In this document: positions 54,559 to 63,868 of the stretch, piece after piece
Numbering within the stretch: the stretch's first letter is position 1
How the letters are laid out: every line of letters starts with the position of its first letter
NCBI RefSeq assembly: GCF_900129575.1
Contig: NZ_FQWE01000003.1
Location: forward strand, 248,001-312,000
DNA from: Flavobacterium segetis
GTDB lineage: Bacteria; Bacteroidota; Bacteroidia; Flavobacteriales; Flavobacteriaceae
DNA: 64,000 nt
Direction: 5' to 3'
Translations under genes and position numbers: made by a program
Notes under the pieces: generated by a model
What the model was told of the DNA's origin: nothing
Database searches by the model: none
What the model saw: only the letters and a program-made list of their open reading frames with translations

Positions 54559-56637
54559 CTAAAAAAGATAACCTACTGTAAAACCCCCGTAATAATTTAT
54601 AGGATTTCCAGGGTAAAAATAACGCGGTGCGGCATTTCCAAAACCAACTGCATTCGGCAATATATTCGCTGCATATTTTTTATTTAAAGCATTATTGACA
54701 CCAGCATTTAACTCTAATTTTAGTTTTTTTAATAGGGTGAAAACATAAGTAGTTTTTAAATCGAGTAAGGAATAGCGCTCGTTGTATTTATTATTAGAAT
54801 CATTCAATGGAATTGCACCCATCGTTCTAAAAGAGCTATTTATACTTAAACCGTTTTTAATAGAAACATCAAGTCCAAAATTAAATTGCTTTTCAGGAAC
54901 ACCCGTCAATTGATTTCCTGAATAATCAGTATTGCCATCAACAAATTCTTTAAATTTAAATTTATTGACTGATCCTGAAAAATAAGGTGTGATACTAAGA
55001 CTATTCCGTGAGATAAAATTATAGTTAACTAAAAATTCCAACCCGCTATGTGAACTACTTCCCGCATTAATACCAACAAATTGATCTTCAGCAGTACGTC
55101 TTGCTACCAACAAGTTTTTTATCTGTGTGCTGTACAAAGTTACCTCTGCGTACAACTTGTTTTTGACCCAATTCCCTTTAAAACCTATTTCGTAATTCCA
55201 CCCTATTTCTGGTTTTAAATTGGTATTGATTTTTCCCTCAGGAGTCAACGTTTCAGCAACTGATGGTGTTGAAAATCCATTACTAACTGCTGCAAATAGA
55301 TTTTTACCACTAGCTAGTTTATAAGATAAGCCAGCTCTAGGCGATAATACTGTACCAAAAGTAAAGGGCTCTTTTATGCCTGTTGCATTGTTTTGAAAAA
55401 TATTTTGTAGTGAATATTGAGTTGTGTTTAGCGCCAAACCTGTCTCTAAATTCAATCGATCTGAAAGTAGAAGCACCATTTGTAAAAAGTAATCGCTGTA
55501 ATTGCGATTTTGTCTAATAGCGGTAAATTTATCGCCTTGTACGCTTCCCTGACCGGGTTTCGACTGGTATAAATTTTTAAACAGTGCATATTCATAATTT
55601 TCATATTGTATTTCAGTACCCAAACTCACTTCTATTGGCAAAGTCAGCAATTGATCTTTATAATTTATGTTGGCTCGAAACCCAATTGCAGTAGTTTTAT
55701 CATCAATAATATCAAAAGGCCGTGGCTCATAAGCCTTTTTAGAATTAGAAAAAACACTAGTTTGCAGCGACCATTTATTAGAAAAACGATGTTCATATCC
55801 TAATCCAATCATAAACTTATCATAGGACTCGAATCCTTGTGCGGCGGCCCAAGTTGTTGCAGCTCTTTCGGGATTATTATTTAAATCAGTTTCATTTATA
55901 GAACTTGGAATAAAAGCTTTCAATCGTGTAAAGACTCCTAAAAATGATAATAAGCCATTAGAACTCATTTTTTGTTTTGCATGAAAATTGAATGATTTTC
56001 TGTTATATGAGCTATTAGCTCTAAAACCTTCGACCGCTAGATCAGTATAACTTGCAAATAAATTAGTTTTTACATTGCTATATCCTGCTGAAAATCGTTG
56101 TTGCAACAATCCAAAACTACCAAAACTAACTGTTGATTTTCCAAAAGATTCCATTTCTGTTGTTTCTCTAGAAAATAATTGCATTACTCCACCTAAGCCA
56201 GAACCGAAGCTAGTGGCATTTGGCCCTTTGATAATTTCTATTTTTTCGATAGAAGCTAAGTCAATATCATCAATAGTCGTTTCTCCTTCGCCAGAGGTTA
56301 ACGGAATTTCATCAAAATAGGCTTTAATTTTATTAGTGCCATATTGAGATCTTGCTCCAATACCGCGAATAGTAATTCGACTGGTATTCAATGCGCCTTG
56401 TTGCATAGTGACTCCAGGAATTTTGTTTAACACAGGAGTTAATATAATTCCATCCGTTTTTTCAATGTCCGCAGTCGTAATAACGGAAATAGAAGCTGCT
56501 GTATTTTGCAGTACATTCTTAATTGGTGAACCTGTAAGAGTAATTCCTGAAAGCGAAATAGTGTCCTTTTTTACTTGACTCGAAACGGAGAAAATACAGA
56601 TGAAAAAAATTAGGATAGGGAGGGAATATTTAAACAA
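54559..56637 (-). CDS. TonB-dependent outer-membrane receptor
   Basis: A 692-aa receptor: signal peptide, a TonB-box-like start (DTISLSGITLTGSPI), a plug with TRITIRGIGARSQYGTNKIK and IEIIKGPNATSFGSGLGGVM, and a barrel ending FTVGYLF. There is no carboxypeptidase-like N-terminal domain, unlike the other receptor here, suggesting a metallophore- or vitamin-type group. It is convergent with the dehydrogenase/cytochrome unit. Ligand unknown. Confidence 0.92.
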   Translation of the reverse strand: MFKYSLPILIFFICIFSVSSQVKKDTISLSGITLTGSPIKNVLQNTAASISVITTADIEKTDGIILTPVLNKIPGVTMQQGALNTSRITIRGIGARSQYGTNKIKAYFDEIPLTSGEGETTIDDIDLASIEKIEIIKGPNATSFGSGLGGVMQLFSRETTEMESFGKSTVSFGSFGLLQQRFSAGYSNVKTNLFASYTDLAVEGFRANSSYNRKSFNFHAKQKMSSNGLLSFLGVFTRLKAFIPSSINETDLNNNPERAATTWAAAQGFESYDKFMIGLGYEHRFSNKWSLQTSVFSNSKKAYEPRPFDIIDDKTTAIGFRANINYKDQLLTLPIEVSLGTEIQYENYEYALFKNLYQSKPGQGSVQGDKFTAIRQNRNYSDYFLQMVLLLSDRLNLETGLALNTTQYSLQNIFQNNATGIKEPFTFGTVLSPRAGLSYKLASGKNLFAAVSNGFSTPSVAETLTPEGKINTNLKPEIGWNYEIGFKGNWVKNKLYAEVTLYSTQIKNLLVARRTAEDQFVGINAGSSSHSGLEFLVNYNFISRNSLSITPYFSGSVNKFKFKEFVDGNTDYSGNQLTGVPEKQFNFGLDVSIKNGLSINSSFRTMGAIPLNDSNNKYNERYSLLDLKTTYVFTLLKKLKLELNAGVNNALNKKYAANILPNAVGFGNAAPRYFYPGNPINYYGGFTVGYLF

Positions 56638-56959
56638 CGATCTAAATTTTTTTGATTAATAATAGAAAAGTTAAAGTTACCTAATTAATTTTTATTTTTT
56701 ATCGATAAATAAAACTGCAATTAGAATTACTTACACTTTTATTATAGCACATAAAATGATATACAATGCTAAGATTAATCTGAACACAAAGTTTAATCTT
56801 GATTTTTTGACTATCAAAACAGTAAATTATATAAAAAGTTACTACCTAATTCATAACTTTATAGAATAAGAGATTCCTTTAAAAACATATCTTTGCCGCA
56901 TATCATCTGGATTGTTTCCTATGTTGAATTAAATAAACTGACTGTAAAACTAAAAAAAT
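56638..56959. other. 322-bp divergent intergenic region
   Basis: Between the receptor and the lipoprotein gene. TATCTTTG at 56888-56895 is a probable -7 box for the rightward gene. No other structure seen. Confidence 0.4.
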
Positions 56960-57994
56960 ATGACAAAAATATCCTATCTGTTATTAGTAATTCCAGTACT
57001 ACTTACAAGTACAATATCCTGTAATAATAGTAAAGCTAAAGAAACTGAAATAGAATATAATTCAGAAAAAACAGTAAAAATCAATTCGGATTCAATAGCA
57101 AAAAGCAAAGTTTTGACCGTTGATACATTGGATTACAATAAGCGTTTACTTGCTATCAGTAATCATGACACCACAGGAAGGTGGCCAGTAAAAACACCAT
57201 ATCCATTACCGGGAGCGATATTACCTTATAATAGAATCATTGCTTTTTATGGAAATTTGTATTCTACAAGAATGGGTGTTTTAGGAGAATATCCTCGTCA
57301 AGAAATGATTACAAAACTTCAAAATGAGGTGGCAAGTTGGCAAGCTGCTGACTCCACCGTGAAAGCAATTCCAGCATTACATTACATTGCAGTTACCGCA
57401 CAAGGTGCTCCAGGTAAAAATAATATGCATCGTTTAAGAATGCCCTTTAAGCAAATTGATACTGTGATTAGCTGGGCAAAACCTATAAACGCATTAGTGT
57501 TTTTAGATATTCAAGTTGGTCACAGTACTGTAAAGGACGAAGTGGAACAACTAAAACCCTTTTTCGCTTTACCCAATGTACACTTAGGAATTGATCCTGA
57601 GTTTTCGATGAAAAATGGAGAACGTCCTGGTTCTAAAATTGGTTATTTTACCGCAGATGATATTAATGATGCTATTGATATTCTCGCTGATGTAGTGCGT
57701 AAAAATAAGCTTCCGCCAAAAGTACTAGTAGTGCATAGATTTACTCAAGGTATGGTTAAAAATTACAAAGACATTAAAACTGTTCCTGAAGTCCAAATTG
57801 TGATGCACATGGACGGATTTGGTAGTAAAGTTTTAAAAAGATCTACTTATTTGAGCTACATCTATAGAGAACCGGTTCAATTTACAGGTTTCAAATTATT
57901 TTATAAAAATGATAATTGGAACGATTGGAAAATCTACCAGCCGGAGGAATTAGTGAAATTTACACCAAAACCTTTATATATCCAATATCAATAA
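56960..57994 (+). CDS. Lipoprotein of an unnamed family with barrel-like glycosidase layout
   Basis: A 344-aa lipoprotein (VLLTSTISC). After a low-complexity charged linker (about 23-55) the core has LAISNHDTTGRWPVKTPYPLPGA, YRQEMITKL-like, NALVFLDIQVGHSTVKDEV, LGIDPEFSMKNGERPG and LVVHRFTQGMVKNY. The acidic DPEF and repeated beta-alpha alternation suggest a TIM-barrel hydrolase. Similar lipoproteins exist in Actinobacteria in my recollection. It starts an operon with a NodB-type deacetylase 13 bp downstream. Function not assigned. Confidence 0.72.
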   Translation: MTKISYLLLVIPVLLTSTISCNNSKAKETEIEYNSEKTVKINSDSIAKSKVLTVDTLDYNKRLLAISNHDTTGRWPVKTPYPLPGAILPYNRIIAFYGNLYSTRMGVLGEYPRQEMITKLQNEVASWQAADSTVKAIPALHYIAVTAQGAPGKNNMHRLRMPFKQIDTVISWAKPINALVFLDIQVGHSTVKDEVEQLKPFFALPNVHLGIDPEFSMKNGERPGSKIGYFTADDINDAIDILADVVRKNKLPPKVLVVHRFTQGMVKNYKDIKTVPEVQIVMHMDGFGSKVLKRSTYLSYIYREPVQFTGFKLFYKNDNWNDWKIYQPEELVKFTPKPLYIQYQ

Positions 57995-58007
57995 AACGTA
58001 ATTTAGT

Positions 58008-58847
58008 ATGAAGAATATTTGTATTTGCTTTTTAATTGGATTTTTATTCAGTTGCCAATCAGAAACTCGCAAGCATATTCCTGAGGTTATATCTGACACT
58101 ATTGCATTATCTAAAAAAGTAGTTACAGTTAAAAAAGTCATGGCTAGTGCCGCAGCGATTCTCTCGAAAAAAGAAGTGCCAATTTTATGCTATCACAATA
58201 TTAAAGATTTTACGGCCAGCTCTGGCGAAATGACCAAAGTGTATAGTGTAAAACCTTTAGATTTTGCGGATCAAATGAAAGCGCTTTCAGATGCAGGATA
58301 TGAAACAATTCTGCCGCAACAACTTTATAATTATTTACTTTATGACGGCAAACTTCCAGCTAAACCCATAATGATCACCTTTGATGATACTAGGGAAGAG
58401 CAGTTCAGCATTGGCGTTGCCGAAATGAAAAAATATGGTTTTAAAGGAGTATTTTTTATTATGACTGTTTCAATAAATCGTCCAGGTTATATGAGTAAAG
58501 AACAAATTAAAAATCTTGCAGATGAAGGACACTCTGTTGCAGCACACACTTGGGATCATCATATGGTAACAAAATATTCTGGTGAAGATTGGAATACTCA
58601 ATTGATAAAACCAAAAATTAAACTGGAAAAAATTATTGGCAAGCCTATAACAAATTTTGCTTATCCCTTTGGCTTATGGAACGCTGCGGCTATTCCTGAA
58701 TTACAAAAAAGTGGTTATAAAATGGCTTATATTTTGTCTACCAAAAGAGATAGTATTGATCCTTTATATACAATTAGACGCATTATAGTATCGGGAACTT
58801 GGACTACCGAACGAATGATGAAATCAATTGAAACTTCATTTAAGTAA
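58008..58847 (+). CDS. Polysaccharide deacetylase (NodB-type) lipoprotein
   Basis: A 279-aa lipoprotein (FLFSC, Cys at 16). NodB motifs: MITFDDTREEQ (catalytic and metal Asp at 126-127), AAHTWDHHMV (His180 and His184) and NFAYPFGLWN near the C-terminus. It removes acetyl groups from an N-acetylated glycan outside the cytoplasm. Co-transcribed with the preceding lipoprotein, so both may act on one glycan. Confidence 0.93.
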   Translation: MKNICICFLIGFLFSCQSETRKHIPEVISDTIALSKKVVTVKKVMASAAAILSKKEVPILCYHNIKDFTASSGEMTKVYSVKPLDFADQMKALSDAGYETILPQQLYNYLLYDGKLPAKPIMITFDDTREEQFSIGVAEMKKYGFKGVFFIMTVSINRPGYMSKEQIKNLADEGHSVAAHTWDHHMVTKYSGEDWNTQLIKPKIKLEKIIGKPITNFAYPFGLWNAAAIPELQKSGYKMAYILSTKRDSIDPLYTIRRIIVSGTWTTERMMKSIETSFK

Positions 58848-58946
58848 TCATATTTAGAACCGATGCATAACTTTTTAATAACGTTAAGTTAACATATAAA
58901 CTGATTTGTTACAGGACTTTTGTACAAAAATTAAACACAAAGCATC

Positions 58947-61193
58947 ATGGAGCAAATTTATGTGATAATGTTAATTGTATTAGGCGTTCTAGCTATTATC
59001 GATTTAATGGTTGGCGTTAGTAACGATGCGGTTAACTTCTTAAATTCTGCTATAGGATCTAAGGCAGTATCATTCAAAACAACTATGCTTGTGGCCAGCC
59101 TTGGGGTTCTTGTTGGTGCTATGTTTTCCAGTGGAATGATGGAAATAGCAAGAAGCGGAATTTTTGTGCCAAGCATGTTTAGTTTTAATGACGTGATGAT
59201 TATTTTTCTTGCGGTTATGATCACTGATATTTTATTGTTAGACGTATTTAACTCGCTAGGATTACCAACATCTACTACTGTTTCTATAATTTTTGAATTA
59301 TTAGGAGCAGCTGTTTGTTTAGCACTTTACAAAATATATACTACTGATGATTCTTTTGATAATCTAGGAATGTATATTAATACTAAGAAAGCTACTACAA
59401 TAGTTTATAGCATTTTACTATCTGTGGTGTTGTCTTTTTCTTTAGGTAGTTTCATACAATACATTTCCCGATTAATTTTTACTTTTCATTATGAGAAAAA
59501 GCTCAAATACTTTGGAGCTATTTTCGGCGGCGTAGCCATTTCTGCCATTACGTTTTTTATATTAATTAAAGGATTAAAAGGAGTTTCTCTTATATCAAAG
59601 GAGCAATTTTCATGGATTGATGAGCATCAGTTTTTAATTCTGGGAGTTAATTTTTTATTTTTTTTGGTACTTTCGCAAATACTAATTCAATTCTTTAAAG
59701 TCAATATTTTACGAATCATTATATTGATTGGAACTTTTGCTTTAGCATTGGCTTTTGCTGGAAATGATTTGGTTAACTTTATTGGAGTACCTATTGCTGC
59801 TTTCAACTCTTATGAAATTTTCCAGAATAGTGGCGTCTCTGGTGATGATTTTATGATGGGTGCTCTAGCAAATGATGATATTGTAGCTCCTTTTTACTTT
59901 CTATTGATCGCTGGCGTTGTAATGGTTGTTACATTATGGACATCTAAAAAAGCAAGAAGCGTAATTGAAACAGGTGTAAATTTATCTAGACAAGGAGATG
60001 GGGTTGAAAAATTTTCACCTAATACTGCCTCACGATTTATTGTAAGATTAGGAGTGAACATAGGAGAAGGTATCAATTATTTTTTGCCAAATAAATTACA
60101 GATTAAAATTGATGAACGTTTTAAAAGTGTTGTAAAACCAACAAAAAACACAAAAGACGAACCCGCTTTTGACATGGTTCGTGCCTCTGTAAATTTGATG
60201 GTAGCCAGTATTTTGATTTCAATTGGTACTTCTTTAAAATTGCCTTTGTCAACAACTTACGTAACATTTATGGTTGCAATGGGTAGTTCGTTTGCTGATA
60301 GAGCTTGGGATAGAGAAAGTGCTGTTTATAGAATTGCAGGAGTTTTTAAAGTGATAGGCGGCTGGTTTTTTACAGCATTCGTAGCTTTCATTTTAGCATT
60401 CATAATGGCTTATATCTTAAAGGTAGGTGAAGTTTTTGCTTTCGTTGGTTTATTACTATTGTTAGGAATAATGCTATATAAAAGTTCTAGAAAACACAAA
60501 GAAAAAGTTCAAGAGGAAGAAGAGGTTAAAAGTCTTCGTAGAGAGGATATAGGAACCGTTAATGAAATGATTAGTGAGAGCTCATCTCAAATTGCAAAAG
60601 TCTTTCGTAAAACGAGCGCGCTGTATTCTAACCTGATTGACAATTTAAGTTTACAAGATTTAGCTAAATTAAAACAGAACAAAAAAGACCAAAAGAAATT
60701 AGAAAAAGAAATTGATGAACTAAAAAGCAACGTTTTTTATTTTATAAAGAACTTAGATGATAATTCAGTTGAAGCTAGTAAATTCTACATTTTAATCTTA
60801 GGTTATTTACAAGACATGGTTCAATCTATTGATTTTATCACTTCTAATAGTTATTCACACGTAAATAATAATCATAAGAAATTAAAATTCAATCAAATTA
60901 AAGGTTTAAAAACAATTGACATGCAGTTGCAACAATTGTTACAGTCTCTTGAAGAAAGCTTTAAAAACGAAGATTTCTATAAAATTGATCTGGTATTAAA
61001 TGATAAACAAATTTTACTAGATACTGTTTCTGATTTAATTTCGAAACAAATTGATACCATCAGAACGACCGAAACGAGTCCTAAAAACAGCAAACTCTAT
61101 TTTGCATTACTACTAGAGGTTAATGATCTAGTTAAGTCTATTACTAACTTATTAGAATTGTTTAAAGAGTTTAATAAATTAAACAAAAATTAG
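58947..61193 (+). CDS. Inorganic phosphate transporter (PiT family) with fused PhoU-like C-terminus
   Basis: A 748-aa membrane protein. The first half has the PiT repeats (NDAVNFLNSAIGS, and FAGNDLVNFIGVPIAA, the GNDxxN signature) and the second set at SLKLPLSTTYVTFMV. After the last helix (about 490-510) a 240-residue cytosolic helical tail with EVKSLRREDIGTVNEMI and a PhoU-like bundle (DNSVEASKFYILILGYLQDMVQSIDFI) follows. PhoU proteins modulate Pit or Pst transport, so the fusion likely gives built-in control. Confidence 0.92.
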   Translation: MEQIYVIMLIVLGVLAIIDLMVGVSNDAVNFLNSAIGSKAVSFKTTMLVASLGVLVGAMFSSGMMEIARSGIFVPSMFSFNDVMIIFLAVMITDILLLDVFNSLGLPTSTTVSIIFELLGAAVCLALYKIYTTDDSFDNLGMYINTKKATTIVYSILLSVVLSFSLGSFIQYISRLIFTFHYEKKLKYFGAIFGGVAISAITFFILIKGLKGVSLISKEQFSWIDEHQFLILGVNFLFFLVLSQILIQFFKVNILRIIILIGTFALALAFAGNDLVNFIGVPIAAFNSYEIFQNSGVSGDDFMMGALANDDIVAPFYFLLIAGVVMVVTLWTSKKARSVIETGVNLSRQGDGVEKFSPNTASRFIVRLGVNIGEGINYFLPNKLQIKIDERFKSVVKPTKNTKDEPAFDMVRASVNLMVASILISIGTSLKLPLSTTYVTFMVAMGSSFADRAWDRESAVYRIAGVFKVIGGWFFTAFVAFILAFIMAYILKVGEVFAFVGLLLLLGIMLYKSSRKHKEKVQEEEEVKSLRREDIGTVNEMISESSSQIAKVFRKTSALYSNLIDNLSLQDLAKLKQNKKDQKKLEKEIDELKSNVFYFIKNLDDNSVEASKFYILILGYLQDMVQSIDFITSNSYSHVNNNHKKLKFNQIKGLKTIDMQLQQLLQSLEESFKNEDFYKIDLVLNDKQILLDTVSDLISKQIDTIRTTETSPKNSKLYFALLLEVNDLVKSITNLLELFKEFNKLNKN

Positions 61194-61280
61194 TTTAAGA
61201 AATTTGAATAATTTTATTTGGCTTGTTAATAATAGCCGAATTATAAAGTTACGATTTTCGCTTTTTCTTAATTATTATCT

Positions 61281-61740
61281 GTCACGCTGTAAGCGTCTCA
61301 ATTATGTTGCTTTAGTTTGTTGAGATGCTTTCAGCATGAAAACAGGAGACAGTTTTTATGCAGCGCTATGATAATACTATTGTAGTCTCTTCTTGTCAAT
61401 TACTATTTGTCACGCTGCAAGCGTCCCTATCATGTTACTCTCGTTTGTTGAGATTCTTTCAGCATGACAACTGGAGTAGATTAGTATTGTGAAGAACTAC
61501 AGTACTCACCATAAAATTTTTATCAATTACTATTTGTCACGCTGTAAGCGTCCCAATAATGTTGCTCTCGTTTGCTGAGATGCTTTAAACATGAAAACTT
61601 AAAGCAATTGTTATGCAGAGCTGTTATATTACTATTGTCGTCTATTCTTCTTGATCACTATTTGTCACGCTGTAAGAGTCCCTATTATGTTGCCCTAGTT
61701 TGTCGAGATGCTTTCAGCTTGGCAATAAAAATTTTAATAA
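61281..61740 (+). repeat. Tandem array, about 128-bp unit, four copies
   Basis: GTCACGCTGTAAGCGTC starts at 61281, 61409, 61536 and 61664 (spacing 128, 127, 128). Each unit also holds GAGATGCTTTCAGCATG (with changes) about 40 bp on; the two segments are approximate inverted complements, so each unit folds as a hairpin. Copies differ at scattered sites. The array fills the gap between the convergent PiT and EnvC-like genes. Confidence 0.9.
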
Positions 61741-61745
61741 CGCAC

Positions 61746-61787
61746 AAAAAAAGCACTATTGAATTTTAAAAATTCGATAGTGCTTTT
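61746..61787 (-). terminator. Terminator of the EnvC-like gene
   Basis: Minus strand: AAAAGCACTATCGAATTTTTAAAATTCAATAGTGCTTTTTTT, a stem with one mismatch and a T run. Confidence 0.85.
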
Positions 61788-61805
61788 ATATAAGATAAAG
61801 ATGAT

Positions 61806-63059
61806 TTATCTTCCTGACAACCAACCCTCAGGATTATTATAAGTTGTATTTTGTAAGATTAAAAATTTAATTATTGTTTTTCCTGTTTCTCCATTAGTTC
61901 TTACAGTGCCTATATTTTGTTTGATACTTACCTTATCTCCTTTACTAACACTTACGGAACTTAGGTTTTGATAAACAGTAAAGTAATCACCGTGTTGTAT
62001 CATTACAGCTCTATTTACGGGAGATAGAATAATTACGCTTGTTACTTCACCTCCAAAGACTGCCCTTGCAGTAGCACCGCGATCAGTAGTGATCTCTACA
62101 CCGCTATTGTGTACTGTTATAGTGTTAAACAATGGATGGGTTTGATTTCCATATCCTAATGAAACATAGCCTTTCTCTACTGGATAAGGTAATCTTCCTT
62201 TATTAGCTCTAAAATTATCAGCAATTATTTTTGCCTCTGGTGTAAGTTCAATTTTTGATGATGATACAGCAGCTTTAGAAACTGGAGCACTTGGATTTGC
62301 TTTTGCTTTCTCTAGCGCCGCCTTTCTATTTGCAGCAGCGATAGCCTCCCTAATTAATTTATTTATTTGCCTATCAACTTGTCTATATTCTTGTTGTTTT
62401 TTACCAATTTCTTTTGAAATTTTATTTTTGTCCTTTTTAAGAACATTTACTAATTTCAGTTGCTCTTTCTTTTCTTTTTCTAGTGACAAACGTTCCTTTT
62501 CATTTTCAGCAATTAATTTTTGCTTCGCTGATTTTTGAACTGATAATTTATCATTAAAATCTGCTAATTTATCTGTTTTAACTTTAATTTCCTCGCCTTG
62601 CATTTTTCTGTAGCCCGTATATTGTTTCATATACTGCGCTCTTTTATAGGCTTGCAAAAAACTATCTGATGAAAGAATAAACATTGCTCTGCTCTCAGAG
62701 GAGCGGCTTTTATATGATTTGACAATCATTTTAGCATAATCATCTTTTAAAACTACAAGTTCTTTTTTGAGCTTATTAATTTGAACTTGATTAATATACA
62801 TATCATTACTTAGCAATTTAGTTTGCTTTTCAGTGGTGTTAATCAGTTTTTCTTTAAGTTTAATTTTAGTGCTTTGAATGATGACAACATTTACTGCTGA
62901 TTTCTCTTTCTTCTTTACACTTTGCAATAATTTTTCATTTTCCCGAATTTCTTGTTGAATTTGAGCTTTACGTTCTTCTAACTTTTCTTGTTGCGATTCC
63001 TGACTCCATAAGATCGAAGTCATACAAATAAAAATTAGGCTTAGGAGAAATTTTGGCAT
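61806..63059 (-). CDS. EnvC-like murein hydrolase activator with degenerate LytM domain
   Basis: A 417-aa protein starting at MPKFLLSLIFICMTSILW (63059). Signal peptide, a long coiled coil (residues about 20-250: QEKLEERKAQIQQEIRENEK, KLIAENEKERLSLEKEKKEQ) and a C-terminal LytM/M23 domain (YVSLGYGNQTHPLFNTITVHNSG, SVSVSKGDKVSIKQNIGTV). The metal-binding HxxxD is replaced in HNSGVEI (Glu for Asp), and the HxH is lost (VYQNL, IIKFLIL), so it should be inactive and, like EnvC, activate an amidase in division. Confidence 0.92.
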   Translation of the reverse strand: MPKFLLSLIFICMTSILWSQESQQEKLEERKAQIQQEIRENEKLLQSVKKKEKSAVNVVIIQSTKIKLKEKLINTTEKQTKLLSNDMYINQVQINKLKKELVVLKDDYAKMIVKSYKSRSSESRAMFILSSDSFLQAYKRAQYMKQYTGYRKMQGEEIKVKTDKLADFNDKLSVQKSAKQKLIAENEKERLSLEKEKKEQLKLVNVLKKDKNKISKEIGKKQQEYRQVDRQINKLIREAIAAANRKAALEKAKANPSAPVSKAAVSSSKIELTPEAKIIADNFRANKGRLPYPVEKGYVSLGYGNQTHPLFNTITVHNSGVEITTDRGATARAVFGGEVTSVIILSPVNRAVMIQHGDYFTVYQNLSSVSVSKGDKVSIKQNIGTVRTNGETGKTIIKFLILQNTTYNNPEGWLSGR

Positions 63060-63082
63060 GTTGAAAAAATATTTTTGCAAAT

Positions 63083-63868
63083 TTACTTAATTATAATTCT
63101 TTTGTACCCATTTGGCACACTATAAGGAAAAGAAAGTTCTTCGTTGAATGATACAGAGTTGTATTCTAGATTTATTTCAGTGTTTCCCTTTTTTTGAAAT
63201 GTGTTTATTACAACGCTGGTTGGTAATATTGCCTCGTTGTACACTTTATTGTCTGCATAAGCGACCTTAATCATGCGCTCTTCAGCGGTTTGTGTGATTT
63301 CTTGCTTTTGAACTAAAAACTTATCAGCATCTAAAAAAAATGATTTTTTTGTGTTTTTATTCGATAAATCATCTAAACGATACGTTTGTTCAAAAATTGA
63401 TTCTAAATATTTACCCTTACTTAAATCATCAATTGCTTGTCCTAATAACATATTTTGGATTTTGCTATAATCTAAATCAGTTCCTAACCATTGACTCAAA
63501 CTACTAAAATCTCCTTCAAAATATTTTCCTCCTATCTTTTCATAATAGTTCACTGAAGTTGGCGTGATCAGCGCTTTAGCCATTGTTATTCCAAGAAATC
63601 GAATGCTTACTAAAATTTGTTCATCTTTTTTGATTCGTATTTCAGCGGTAACATTTTGTGTTTGCTTATCATCTGCATAGCGTGCGCTTGATTTAATATA
63701 TAATGTCGAAAATTGATTTTTATTGTTGTTATATTTATCAATTATTTTTTTAGCCGACATAAAATTAGCCGTTTCTAAAGGCTCATTACTTGCTGCAACG
63801 GCGATAGCTTTTGTTTTACAGGAAACTATAAAAGCAGAAAGTACTACCAATAATATTGTTTTTTTCAT
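63083..63868 (-). CDS. DUF4292 lipoprotein
   Basis: A 261-aa lipoprotein (VLSAFIVSC, Cys at 17). The mature part is beta-rich (FSTLYIKSSARYADDKQTQ, ILVSIRFLGITMAKALITP, YEKIGGKYFEGDF), matching DUF4292, which resembles LolA/LolB-like lipid-carrier folds. It overlaps the stop of the upstream TPR gene by one base (TAATG) and ends 24 bp before the EnvC-like start, so the three form one unit. Confidence 0.88.
   Translation of the reverse strand: MKKTILLVVLSAFIVSCKTKAIAVAASNEPLETANFMSAKKIIDKYNNNKNQFSTLYIKSSARYADDKQTQNVTAEIRIKKDEQILVSIRFLGITMAKALITPTSVNYYEKIGGKYFEGDFSSLSQWLGTDLDYSKIQNMLLGQAIDDLSKGKYLESIFEQTYRLDDLSNKNTKKSFFLDADKFLVQKQEITQTAEERMIKVAYADNKVYNEAILPTSVVINTFQKKGNTEINLEYNSVSFNEELSFPYSVPNGYKRIIIK

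Noticed and set aside
61281-61740. CRISPR array or tRNA-like cluster
   Set aside because: Unit of 128 bp with conserved sequence throughout and no unique spacers; no cloverleaf found.
61572-61769. Small plus-strand open frame within the 128-bp repeat array
   Set aside because: It runs across repeat units and contains no feature of a real protein; frames of the copies are not conserved.
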